A stretch of DNA of 9,790 nucleotides from Bacteroidota bacterium (GTDB lineage: Bacteria > Bacteroidota > Bacteroidia > Bacteroidales > JAKIYJ01). Both the position numbers and the translations under genes were made by a program. This document shows, piece after piece, positions 1-6,166 of this stretch. The notes below the pieces were generated by a model, which was given only the letters and a program-made list of their open reading frames with translations, ran no database searches and had not been told where the DNA came from. The stretch is taken from assembly GCA_022708585.1 (NCBI GenBank), contig JAKIYJ010000040.1, positions 1-9,790 of the forward strand, given 5' to 3'. How positions within the stretch are numbered: position 1 is the stretch's first letter; each line of letters begins with the position of its first letter.

Positions 1-1
1 C

Positions 2-163
2 ACGGGAGAAAAGCCATGGCATATAGAAGGATTTGAAAATGCCGAATGGATTTTGCTTGATTATATAGATATTGTTATTCATATTTTTCAATCCAAAGCC
101 AGAAATTTTTATCAACTTGAGAAATTATGGGCTGATGGGGTTATTGAATATTTTGATGTATAG
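2..163 (+). CDS. rsfS: Ribosomal silencing factor RsfS, C-terminal part (5' end outside window)
   Basis: This is the last 53 codons of an open frame that enters from the left edge and stops at TAG 161-163. RsfS binds ribosomal protein uL14 on the large subunit, blocks subunit joining and so lowers translation during starvation. The visible residues match the family's conserved C-terminal half: a PWHIEGFENAEWILLDY stretch, then a DIVIHIF strand, then an FYQLEKLWADG helix end. The aromatic and acidic positions of the usual HxEGxxxxxWILxD signature are all present. The gene lies 21 nt upstream of ftsH on the same strand, an arrangement I know from Bacteroidetes, so it probably heads or belongs to the same transcript. 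The start codon and promoter lie outside the window. Identification is firm although only about half of a normal protein (about 110-120 residues) is seen. Confidence 0.93.
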   Translation, partial: TGEKPWHIEGFENAEWILLDYIDIVIHIFQSKARNFYQLEKLWADGVIEYFDV

Positions 164-184
164 ATTAAAAAGCAAATTTTTATT

Positions 185-2359
185 ATGAATCAAGAAAAAA
201 AGCAATCTAATAAGCAAAACAATCAGAAACCTGATGATCAAAAGAAAAAAACATCAAGTTTTTATTGGATTTATGGGCTTCTGGCGTTAGTATTATTAGG
301 AATTCAATTTTTTAATTGGGGCGACAGTGTTAAAAAGACAACATGGATTGAATTTCAAAATAAAATGCTTGAAAAAGGGGCAGTTGAAAAAATTATTGTT
401 GTTAATCGTGAACGAGCTGAAATATTTTTAACCAAAGAAGCTTTAAAAGATACTGTTTTTAAAGACGTCAATACCAGGGGTTTTGGTCAGACGGTAAATC
501 CTGGTCCTCATTATACTTTTGAAATAGGTTCAGTAGAAAATTTTGAAGACAAGGTTTATAATGTTCAATTAGAGATTTTAAAAAAAGATACTATTGGAAA
601 AACGCCGGAGGAAAAAGCAAAAATACTGGCAAATCACAGGATTGTGAGTGTAGAATATGAAACACGTAAAAACTGGGGTGGTGAAATTCTCGGTTGGATT
701 TTACCAATATTAATCCTATTAGGTATATGGATTTTCTTTATTAGAATTAGTAAGAATTCAACGGGGGGTCAAATTTTTAACGTTGGCAAATCAAAAGCTC
801 AACTTTTTGATAAAAATTCAAGTCCAAATGTTACTTTTAAAGATGTTGCAGGTCTTGAAGAAGCCAAAGTAGAAATAATAGAAATAGTAGATTTTTTGAA
901 AAATCCTCAGAAATACACAGCACTGGGAGGTAAAATTCCAAAGGGAGCTTTACTGGTAGGACCTCCGGGTACAGGTAAAACATTACTGGCAAAAGCCGTT
1001 GCTGGCGAGGCCAAAGTTCCTTTTTTCTCTCTGTCGGGGTCAGATTTTGTAGAAATGTTTGTTGGCGTTGGTGCATCAAGGGTAAGAGATTTATTTAAAC
1101 AAGCAAAAGAAAAAGCTCCATGCATAGTTTTTATTGATGAAATTGATGCTATTGGGCGTGCGAGAGGCAAAAATCCTATAACAGGTGCTAATGATGAAAG
1201 AGAAAACACTCTTAATCAATTGCTTACTGAAATGGATGGTTTTGCAAGCAATCAGGGAGTTATTATTCTTGCTGCTACCAATAGAGCCGATATACTTGAT
1301 AGAGCCTTATTAAGAGCCGGGCGATTTGACAGGACCATACACGTTGAGCTTCCTGACATTGAGGAAAGAAAGGCTATTTTTGAAGTTCATATCAGACCTA
1401 TTAAACTTGCAAAAGACGTTGACCCTTCTTTTCTTGCTAAACAGACTCCCGGTTTTTCTGGAGCCGATATTGCGAATGTTTGTAACGAAGCCGCTCTTAT
1501 CGCCGCACGTAAAAATAAAACAATAGTCGAAAAACAGGATTTTCTGGATGCAATAGATAGAATTGTCGGTGGACTTGAAAAACGAAATAAAATTATCTCC
1601 CCACACGAAAAAGAAGTTATAGCTTTTCACGAAGCAGGGCATGCTGCTGTTAGCTGGTTGTTAAGATATGCCAGCCCTCTTATAAAAGTTACTATTGTAC
1701 CACGTGGTAAAGCTCTTGGTGCTGCATGGTACCTTCCAGAAGAAAGACAAATAACTACTTTTGACCAAATGTATGATGAAATAACAGCTACTCTTGGAGG
1801 TAGAGCATCAGAAGAAATAAATTTCGGCAAAATTTCAACAGGTGCTTTAAACGACCTCGAAAAAGTCACTAAACAGGCTTATTCAATGGTAGTTTACTTC
1901 GGTCTAAATTCTAAAATAGGCAATATAAGTTATTATGATTCTACCGGGCAATCCGAATATTCCTTTACTAAACCATACAGTGAAAGAACAGCTGTTATTA
2001 TTGATAGAGAAATAAGCAACATTGTCGAAAGTGCTTATCAAAGAGCTAAAAACATCCTGTCTGAAAATAAGGAAAAAGTAACTAAACTTGCCAGAGTACT
2101 ATTGGAAAAAGAAGTTATTTTCAGAGAAGACCTTGAAGCCATCTTCGGGAAAAGACCTTATGAAGAAGAAAATATACATTTTAACAACAATTTGAATACT
2201 TCTGAAAAAAAACAGGACTCTGAAAGCACAATAAAAGATAATATTATAAACGATACTCCTGATGATAAAAATAATATAGAAAATAATTCTGGTTCTGAAA
2301 ATATTAACCAAATACAGGGCAATAATGGAAGAGTCGACAACAAAAGAAAAAATTCTTAA
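185..2359 (+). CDS. ftsH: ATP-dependent zinc metalloprotease FtsH (AAA+ membrane protease)
   Basis: FtsH is a hexameric inner-membrane AAA+ protease that extracts and degrades unassembled membrane proteins and short-lived cytosolic proteins. The 724-residue product has a hydrophilic Lys/Gln-rich N-terminus, a first membrane segment at about 26-45, a periplasmic domain at about 46-166, and a second membrane segment at about 168-187. The AAA module follows: Walker A GPPGTGKT at 259-266, Walker B IVFIDEID ending at D321, and a second region of homology with RAGRFDR at 377-383 carrying the arginine fingers. The zinc site is HEAGH at 482-486, with D557 of the downstream ALND motif as likely third ligand. 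After about residue 670 comes a low-complexity Asn/Asp/Glu/Ser-rich tail, which makes the protein longer than E. coli FtsH (about 645). The ATG at 185 fits the membrane anchor position and has an A/T-rich leader without Shine-Dalgarno. The last 35 nt overlap the next gene. Confidence 0.97.
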   Translation: MNQEKKQSNKQNNQKPDDQKKKTSSFYWIYGLLALVLLGIQFFNWGDSVKKTTWIEFQNKMLEKGAVEKIIVVNRERAEIFLTKEALKDTVFKDVNTRGFGQTVNPGPHYTFEIGSVENFEDKVYNVQLEILKKDTIGKTPEEKAKILANHRIVSVEYETRKNWGGEILGWILPILILLGIWIFFIRISKNSTGGQIFNVGKSKAQLFDKNSSPNVTFKDVAGLEEAKVEIIEIVDFLKNPQKYTALGGKIPKGALLVGPPGTGKTLLAKAVAGEAKVPFFSLSGSDFVEMFVGVGASRVRDLFKQAKEKAPCIVFIDEIDAIGRARGKNPITGANDERENTLNQLLTEMDGFASNQGVIILAATNRADILDRALLRAGRFDRTIHVELPDIEERKAIFEVHIRPIKLAKDVDPSFLAKQTPGFSGADIANVCNEAALIAARKNKTIVEKQDFLDAIDRIVGGLEKRNKIISPHEKEVIAFHEAGHAAVSWLLRYASPLIKVTIVPRGKALGAAWYLPEERQITTFDQMYDEITATLGGRASEEINFGKISTGALNDLEKVTKQAYSMVVYFGLNSKIGNISYYDSTGQSEYSFTKPYSERTAVIIDREISNIVESAYQRAKNILSENKEKVTKLARVLLEKEVIFREDLEAIFGKRPYEEENIHFNNNLNTSEKKQDSESTIKDNIINDTPDDKNNIENNSGSENINQIQGNNGRVDNKRKNS

Positions 2360-2975
2360 AAAGATAAGAGATGCTATTATCTATAAAATAGATAATCCTT
2401 TTCCAAAAGCAGATTATGAAAAATCTATATATAACGAGCCAGATGAAAACCCTGATATCGCCTTTGCAACTGCTTTTACAAAAGCTGGAGGAAAATTTGT
2501 CTATTGCCCGGATGAAAAATCAGCTATGATTAACATTAAAACCCTGGTAAATGAAAAAAAACTTACAAATATTTTCACTTTTGATCCTGAGATTCAATCC
2601 TTTCTTACTATTGCAAATATAGATTTTATTAAAGATGCAAGATATTTGCAATCAGTGAATGTTGGTATTACTTATTGTGAGTTTTTAATTTCAAGGTTCG
2701 GAAGTATTGTTATTTCTTCATTAATGAAATCGGGGCGGCGTTTACCTGTATTTTCTGATATACATATTGTTCTGGCATTCAGTTCTCAAATAGTTCCAGG
2801 TATTAAAGAAGCTCTTGCTGGGATTAAAAATCGTTATGGGCAAAATATTCCTTCTATGATTTCTATTATAACAGGTCCTTCCTGTACATCAGAAATAGAA
2901 AATACTTTTGTAACCGGCGTACATGGGCCTCGCGAACAATATGTCTTTTTAATTGACGATATTAAAACGATTTAA
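2325..2975 (+). CDS. LUD-domain protein of the LutC/YkgG family
   Basis: The 216-residue cytosolic protein belongs to the LUD (lactate utilization) domain family. In Bacillus, LutC works with LutA and LutB to oxidise L-lactate. The family signature sits near the C-terminus: TGPSCTSEIENTFVTGVHGP at 183-202, followed by a hydrophobic FLIDD strand. The usual motif reads GPSRTADIE..L..GVHGP, so the Arg is Cys187 here. The mid-region contains the typical strand pair around FGSIVISS and the SGRRLPVFSDIHI stretch. The N-terminal KEKILKKIRDAI helix is also typical and supports the ATG at 2325, which lies inside the ftsH reading frame. No lutA or lutB is adjacent. In Bacteroidetes this single LUD gene often follows ftsH, so its role may differ from lactate oxidation and is unproven. 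The 35-nt overlap with ftsH suggests translational coupling. Confidence 0.88.
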   Translation: MEESTTKEKILKKIRDAIIYKIDNPFPKADYEKSIYNEPDENPDIAFATAFTKAGGKFVYCPDEKSAMINIKTLVNEKKLTNIFTFDPEIQSFLTIANIDFIKDARYLQSVNVGITYCEFLISRFGSIVISSLMKSGRRLPVFSDIHIVLAFSSQIVPGIKEALAGIKNRYGQNIPSMISIITGPSCTSEIENTFVTGVHGPREQYVFLIDDIKTI

Positions 2976-2976
2976 A

Positions 2977-3189
2977 ATGGAAAAGGATAACTGGATAATG
3001 CTTTATTCTTCCCCATTGCTTTACAAAGTCGAAATGATGAAAATGTTACTCGAAGAAGAAAATATTGATTGTGTTATTGTCAATAATCAGGATTCCTCTT
3101 ACCTGTTTGGGTATGTTGAACTGTATGTGCAGTCAACTGATGTAATGAAAGCAAATACAATTATTAAAAATGCAGAAAATAAAAAATAA
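2977..3189 (+). CDS. Small DUF2007-domain protein (putative signal-transducing domain)
   Basis: The predicted product is 70 residues, matching the DUF2007 fold (Pfam PF09413, labelled a putative signal-transducing protein). It shows an N-terminal W-I-M-L-Y-S strand, a helix YKVEMMKMLLEEENI, a strand CVIVNNQDSSY, then a GYVELYVQ strand and a helix DVMKANTIIKN. This is the usual alternation of an L-Y-S/T start, an LLE.egI helix end, and a VxVxV..D...A ending. I chose the ATG at 2977, one base after the LUD gene's stop codon. An in-frame TTG at 2953 would add eight residues that run back into the LUD gene and do not resemble the family. The gene overlaps cdsA by 20 nt. It has no membrane segment and no recognisable catalytic residues. 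The cellular function is unknown; membership of the phospholipid cluster is its only contextual clue. Confidence 0.82.
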   Translation: MEKDNWIMLYSSPLLYKVEMMKMLLEEENIDCVIVNNQDSSYLFGYVELYVQSTDVMKANTIIKNAENKK

Positions 3190-4006
3190 TTTTGTTATTC
3201 GTACTATTACAGGGCTCATCTTCGCTTTAATTATAATTGGAGTTATTTATTTTAATCTATGGCTGTTTACAGCATTATTTTTATTTGTTTCTCTTTTTAC
3301 ACTTAAAGAATTCTTGAATTTTTCTCCTGTTACTCTTCATAAGTTTGATAAAAGCATTATTTACATCTCTGCCACTCTTATATATCTATCGTTTGCATTA
3401 ATAAACCTGCTGTCTATAAATGGTAAATACCTGATTTTTATTATTGCTTTAATTTTAATAAGTATAATAATTTTAATTTTTTATAAGAAAAGAGATAATA
3501 CAATATCATTAATTTCTTTTTATATTTTTTCGTTATTATATACAGTGATTCCTTATGCTTTACTTAATTTTTTTCCAAAACTATCAACAAATAACAATTT
3601 ACCTGAATATTTTTTCTTAATAGTTTTTTTTGCAATAATCTGGCTTAATGATATAATGGCTTATGTAAGTGGGAAAATATTTGGTAAACATAAACTTTGT
3701 ATTGAAATTTCTCCAGGCAAAACATGGGAAGGACTTATTGGGAGTGCTTTATTTACTTTAGGTTCTGCTTTTATATTACAGTATTTTTTTTCTTTACAGA
3801 TTAAATTTTTTTGGTATATATTTGTCATAATAATATTGATTTTAGGAAATTTTGGAGATCTTCTCGAATCCTTATTTAAAAGAAATAAGGGAATTAAAGA
3901 TTCTGGGAATTTTTTTCCTGGTCACGGTGGTTTTCTAGATCGCTTCGATAGCACTTTAATGGCTGCGCCAGGAATTTTTATGTATTTATACTTTCTGTTC
4001 TATTAA
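3170..4006 (+). CDS. cdsA: Phosphatidate cytidylyltransferase (CDP-diacylglycerol synthase)
   Basis: CdsA converts phosphatidic acid and CTP to CDP-diacylglycerol plus pyrophosphate at the cytoplasmic membrane, feeding all phospholipid head-group branches. The 278-residue protein is very hydrophobic, with about eight or nine likely membrane segments (roughly 13-29, 31-47, 62-82, 87-105, 111-133, 147-168, 188-207, 212-229, 262-277). Two hallmarks are present: ISPGKTWEG at about 180-188, preceded by an ND..AY..GK.FGKHKL run, and the C-terminal CDS signature with KDSG (D244), PGHGG at 250-254 and DRFDS at 257-261. The acidic residues D244, D257 and D260 correspond to metal- and nucleotide-binding positions of the family. 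The ATG at 3170 lies inside the 3' end of the DUF2007 gene (20-nt overlap). psd follows after 15 nt, consistent with shared transcription and consecutive roles in phosphatidylethanolamine synthesis. Confidence 0.95.
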   Translation: MQKIKNNFVIRTITGLIFALIIIGVIYFNLWLFTALFLFVSLFTLKEFLNFSPVTLHKFDKSIIYISATLIYLSFALINLLSINGKYLIFIIALILISIIILIFYKKRDNTISLISFYIFSLLYTVIPYALLNFFPKLSTNNNLPEYFFLIVFFAIIWLNDIMAYVSGKIFGKHKLCIEISPGKTWEGLIGSALFTLGSAFILQYFFSLQIKFFWYIFVIIILILGNFGDLLESLFKRNKGIKDSGNFFPGHGGFLDRFDSTLMAAPGIFMYLYFLFY

Positions 4007-4021
4007 TATAAAGTATTTATT

Positions 4022-4684
4022 ATGAAATTACACAGTGAAGGCCGTCAATTTGTTAATATATCCTGTATGCTTGCAGCAATAATTATTTTGCTTATTAACT
4101 TATTTTTCCCTATTCAAACTTGCTTTCATTTTATTATTTATATCATTATTGCATTCTCTCTCTTCATGATTATTTATTTTTTTAGAATTCCCAGACGAAA
4201 TTTTATACAAAAAGAAAATGCTCTTTTAAGTTCTGCCGATGGAAAAGTTGTTGTTATTGAAAAAGTTTATGAAAAAGAATTTTTTAAAAATGAAAGAATT
4301 CAAATATCAGTATTTATGTCACTTGCCAATGCTCATATTAACTGGGTGCCATGTACTGGTACAATAATTTACAAAAAATATCATCCAGGAAAATATTTTA
4401 TAGCTTCACATCCTAAATCTTCTGAACTTAATGAACACATGTCGGTGGTTATAAGGGATAAACAGAATAATGAATTATTGATAAGGCAAATAGCAGGATC
4501 TGTTGCAAAGCGTATTGTCTGTTATGCAGAGGAAGGTAAAATTATGGAACAATGCTCTGAACTTGGTTTTATTAAATTTGGTAGCAGAGTGGATATTTTT
4601 TTGCCCCTAAATGCTGATGTTAAAGTTAATTTAGGTCAGAAAGTCAAAGGAGGCATAGATGTTATAGCTATTTTGAATAAATAA
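4022..4684 (+). CDS. psd: Phosphatidylserine decarboxylase proenzyme, short (archaeal-type/PSD-A) form
   Basis: Psd decarboxylates phosphatidylserine to phosphatidylethanolamine using a pyruvoyl group made by self-cleavage. The 220-residue product is the short PSD subfamily; E. coli Psd is about 320 residues. Two hydrophobic segments at about 12-30 and 35-54 anchor the N-terminus. The core shows SADG with D73, the NAH.N..P..G motif with H105, NEH at 137-139, and the self-cleavage site in GFIKFGSR. Cleavage between G187 and S188 would leave a beta chain of 187 residues and an alpha chain of 33 starting with the pyruvoyl group. S188 sits in FGSRVDIFLP, the usual short-form version of the LGST site. 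The last gene of the cluster, it lies 15 nt after cdsA. Phosphatidylserine synthase, which would link the two steps, is not in this window. Assignment is firm; catalytic roles of individual residues are inferred from the family. Confidence 0.94.
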   Translation: MKLHSEGRQFVNISCMLAAIIILLINLFFPIQTCFHFIIYIIIAFSLFMIIYFFRIPRRNFIQKENALLSSADGKVVVIEKVYEKEFFKNERIQISVFMSLANAHINWVPCTGTIIYKKYHPGKYFIASHPKSSELNEHMSVVIRDKQNNELLIRQIAGSVAKRIVCYAEEGKIMEQCSELGFIKFGSRVDIFLPLNADVKVNLGQKVKGGIDVIAILNK

Positions 4685-4700
4685 ATCTGTTAAATTTTAT

Positions 4701-4706
4701 TATTTA
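4701..4706 (+). repeat. Left copy of putative 6-bp target-site duplication (TATTTA)
   Basis: TATTTA directly abuts the left inverted repeat and recurs at 4849-4854 directly after the right one. This is the arrangement expected after insertion of a transposable element. The hexamer is pure A/T in an AT-rich spacer, so the match alone is weak. Confidence 0.4.
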
Positions 4707-4848
4707 GAGTTTGTCCATAATGTCCGATTTCATCGTTATTCTCACCCTTCAAATCAGTTATGTACTTTAGTACACTCCCGATTTTCAGGCTATCGAAACC
4801 TCGAACTCGAACATTCTGAAACAAACTCTTGACTTTATGGACAGACAC
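4707..4848. mobile_element. MITE-like non-autonomous inverted-repeat element (142 bp)
   Basis: The left end GAGTTTGTCCATAATGTC (4707-4724) is the imperfect inverse of the right end GACTTTATGGACAGACAC (4831-4848), matching at 15 of 18 positions, with an unbroken 9-bp core TGTCCATAA. The hexamer TATTTA abuts both ends (4701-4706 and 4849-4854) and could be a target-site duplication, although this AT-rich DNA makes a chance match plausible. By hand count the element is about 42% GC, clearly higher than the very AT-rich flanks. Neither strand contains a worthwhile open frame, and there is no transposase. Inside are a GTACT/AGTAC stem (4762-4773) and a tandem TCGAAC pair (4801-4812). The ends were not matched to a known IS family. 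It could instead be an IS remnant or a structured-RNA repeat; only copy number in the host genome would settle this. Confidence 0.6.
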
Positions 4849-4854
4849 TATTTA
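4849..4854 (+). repeat. Right copy of putative 6-bp target-site duplication (TATTTA)
   Basis: This is the identical partner of 4701-4706, immediately outside the right terminal inverted repeat. The pair fixes the proposed element borders at 4707 and 4848. Confidence 0.4.
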
Positions 4855-4993
4855 AGATTACTCCTCAAAGTCATTTTTGCATTAAATTATTTTTTCATTA
4901 AAATGAGTTAATAAGTATTATCTATAAATTAATATAAAATGTAGATAAAAGTAAAGTAATTATAATAAAATTTATAAACTTTTCGAGACAGAT
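4855..4993. other. AT-rich spacer with no identified feature
   Basis: This stretch between the MITE-like element and the pdxA upstream region is extremely A/T-rich. It has no open frame of useful length, no GC-bearing stem followed by a T-run that would suggest an intrinsic terminator, and no convincing promoter. A terminator for the upstream cluster was looked for here and not found. Confidence 0.6.
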
Positions 4994-5023
4994 TAAAGGT
5001 TGCATTTGTAACTTAAACCTTTA
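4994..5023. repeat. 8-bp inverted repeat upstream of pdxA (possible operator)
   Basis: TAAAGGTT at 4994-5001 is the exact reverse complement of AACCTTTA at 5016-5023, with a 14-nt spacer. The right arm lies about 14 nt upstream of the TAnnTTTG promoter element, where a -33 region would sit. A regulator bound here could therefore affect pdxA-murF-alr transcription. No T-tract follows, so it does not look like an intrinsic terminator. Function is inferred from position only. Confidence 0.4.
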
Positions 5024-5037
5024 CCAATAAAATACAG

Positions 5038-5045
5038 TATCTTTG
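5038..5045 (+). promoter_or_regulatory. Bacteroidetes-type -7 promoter element TATCTTTG for pdxA-murF-alr
   Basis: TATCTTTG matches the TAnnTTTG -7 consensus used by the Bacteroidetes primary sigma factor exactly. Transcription would start near 5050, giving a short A/T-rich leader of about 15-20 nt before the pdxA ATG at 5068. The expected -33 TTTG about 20 nt upstream is not clear: that position reads TTAA, and the nearest TTTG (5005-5008) is 29 nt away, too far. Location directly ahead of the first gene after the largest gap in the window supports the call. Confidence 0.65.
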
Positions 5046-5067
5046 CAATAATTAACATTTAAATAAA

Positions 5068-6156
5068 ATGGAAAAAAATACAGAAAACATTAAAAAGGAA
5101 AATAAAATAAGGCTTGGAATAACACACGGTGATATTAACGGTATTAGTTACGAGTTGATAATAAAAACTTTTATGGAACCCAAAATACTCGATTTCTGTA
5201 CTCCTATTATATATGGTTCTTTAAAAGTATTTAATTATTATCGAAAGTTGCTTGGGTATAATGATTTTTCCTTAAATGTAATTAGACAAGTTGAAATGGC
5301 AAATCCAAAACGTCCCCATATTATTAATTGTACTAATCAGGAGGTCCAGATTGATATAGGAGAATCGACTAAAATAGCAGGCAAATTATCTTTAATGGCT
5401 CTTAAACTCGCAATTAATGATGCTCAACAAAATAAAATAGATGCTATTGTAACTTTACCAATTAATAAAAGCAATATTCAATCTGAAGAATTTAATTTTC
5501 ATGGTCACACTGAATATTTTGCAAAATGTTACAATGTATCGGATTATCTTATGCTGATGCTGAGTAATACAATGAAAATTGGCTTTGTTACAGAACATTG
5601 TCCAGTAGCCAGAATACCGGATGAATTAAATTCTGAACTTATTTTTAAGAAATTAAAAACAATGAATGATTCTTTGCTCAAAGATTTTACAATAACAAAA
5701 CCCAAAATAGCTGTATTATCATTAAATCCTCATGCAGGCGATGAAGGTTTACTTGGAGATGAAGAAAAAAATATTATAATACCAGCAATTAAAAAAGCGT
5801 TTAATTCTGGAATACTTGCTATTGGTCCTTTTTCTGCCGATGGTTTTTTTGGTATGGGGCATTACAGGAATTATGATGCCGTATTGGCTATGTACCATGA
5901 TCAAGGAATGATACCTTTTAAGGGACTTTCGCAGGGAGATGGAGTTAATTATACAGCAGGACTGCCAATAGTTAGAACTTCGCCGGCTCATGGAACGGCT
6001 TACGATATTGCGGGCAAAAATGTAGCTTCACCTGATTCTTTTCGTAACGCTATTTATCTTGCTTGTGATATTTATAAAAACAAATTAACATGGAATAAAA
6101 TCAGTTCCAACCCCTTAAAAAATTCCAAAAATAATTCAACCAACAATAATAAATAA
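5068..6156 (+). CDS. pdxA: 4-hydroxythreonine-4-phosphate dehydrogenase PdxA
   Basis: PdxA oxidises 4-phosphohydroxy-L-threonine with NAD(P)+. The product decarboxylates and is condensed with deoxyxylulose phosphate by PdxJ to make pyridoxine 5'-phosphate (DXP-dependent vitamin B6 route). The 362-residue protein opens with the typical GITHGDINGISYE motif. It carries the three metal-binding histidines of the family: H147 in HGHTEYF, H222 in NPHAGDEG, and H277 in YHDQGMIPFK. Substrate-binding RTSPAHGTAYDIAG lies further on. It is somewhat longer than E. coli PdxA (329), mainly through a charged N-terminal extension and an Asn/Ser/Lys-rich C-terminal tail. The ATG at 5068 follows an A-rich leader, and a TAnnTTTG promoter element lies just upstream. 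murF-alr starts 10 nt downstream; its racemase half needs PLP, the product of this pathway. Confidence 0.95.
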   Translation: MEKNTENIKKENKIRLGITHGDINGISYELIIKTFMEPKILDFCTPIIYGSLKVFNYYRKLLGYNDFSLNVIRQVEMANPKRPHIINCTNQEVQIDIGESTKIAGKLSLMALKLAINDAQQNKIDAIVTLPINKSNIQSEEFNFHGHTEYFAKCYNVSDYLMLMLSNTMKIGFVTEHCPVARIPDELNSELIFKKLKTMNDSLLKDFTITKPKIAVLSLNPHAGDEGLLGDEEKNIIIPAIKKAFNSGILAIGPFSADGFFGMGHYRNYDAVLAMYHDQGMIPFKGLSQGDGVNYTAGLPIVRTSPAHGTAYDIAGKNVASPDSFRNAIYLACDIYKNKLTWNKISSNPLKNSKNNSTNNNK

Positions 6157-6166
6157 CAGTATAAAA

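Noticed and set aside
837..1209. Minus-strand open frames of 80 and 100 codons inside ftsH
   Set aside because: They lie opposite the strongly conserved AAA module of ftsH, show no family resemblance, and are expected shadows of a constrained coding strand.
1310..1869. Open frames on both strands across the FtsH second region of homology and protease domain
   Set aside because: The FtsH frame accounts for all conserved motifs here; the alternatives have unusual composition and no recognisable domains.
2953..2976. TTG start giving an eight-residue longer DUF2007 protein
   Set aside because: It overlaps the LUD gene's end, adds residues outside the family's usual start, and a well-placed ATG exists at 2977.
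4573..4580. TAAATTTG, a match to the TAnnTTTG promoter consensus, inside psd
   Set aside because: It encodes conserved residues before the psd self-cleavage site, has no suitable gene just downstream, and such matches arise by chance in AT-rich DNA.
4707..4848. A short gene or degenerate transposase fragment inside the inverted-repeat element
   Set aside because: Translation of the minus strand is interrupted by stops and the plus strand gives nothing recognisable; the element is best treated as non-coding.
5005..5008. TTTG as the -33 element of the pdxA promoter
   Set aside because: The gap to TATCTTTG is 29 nt, whereas about 19-21 nt is usual.
4994..5023. Inverted repeat as an intrinsic terminator for the psd cluster
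   Set aside because: The stem has only two G-C pairs, the loop is long, no T-run follows, and it lies about 300 nt beyond psd next to the pdxA promoter.
5749..5991. Minus-strand 80-codon open frame inside pdxA
   Set aside because: It sits opposite the PdxA metal-binding and substrate-binding motifs and resembles no known protein.
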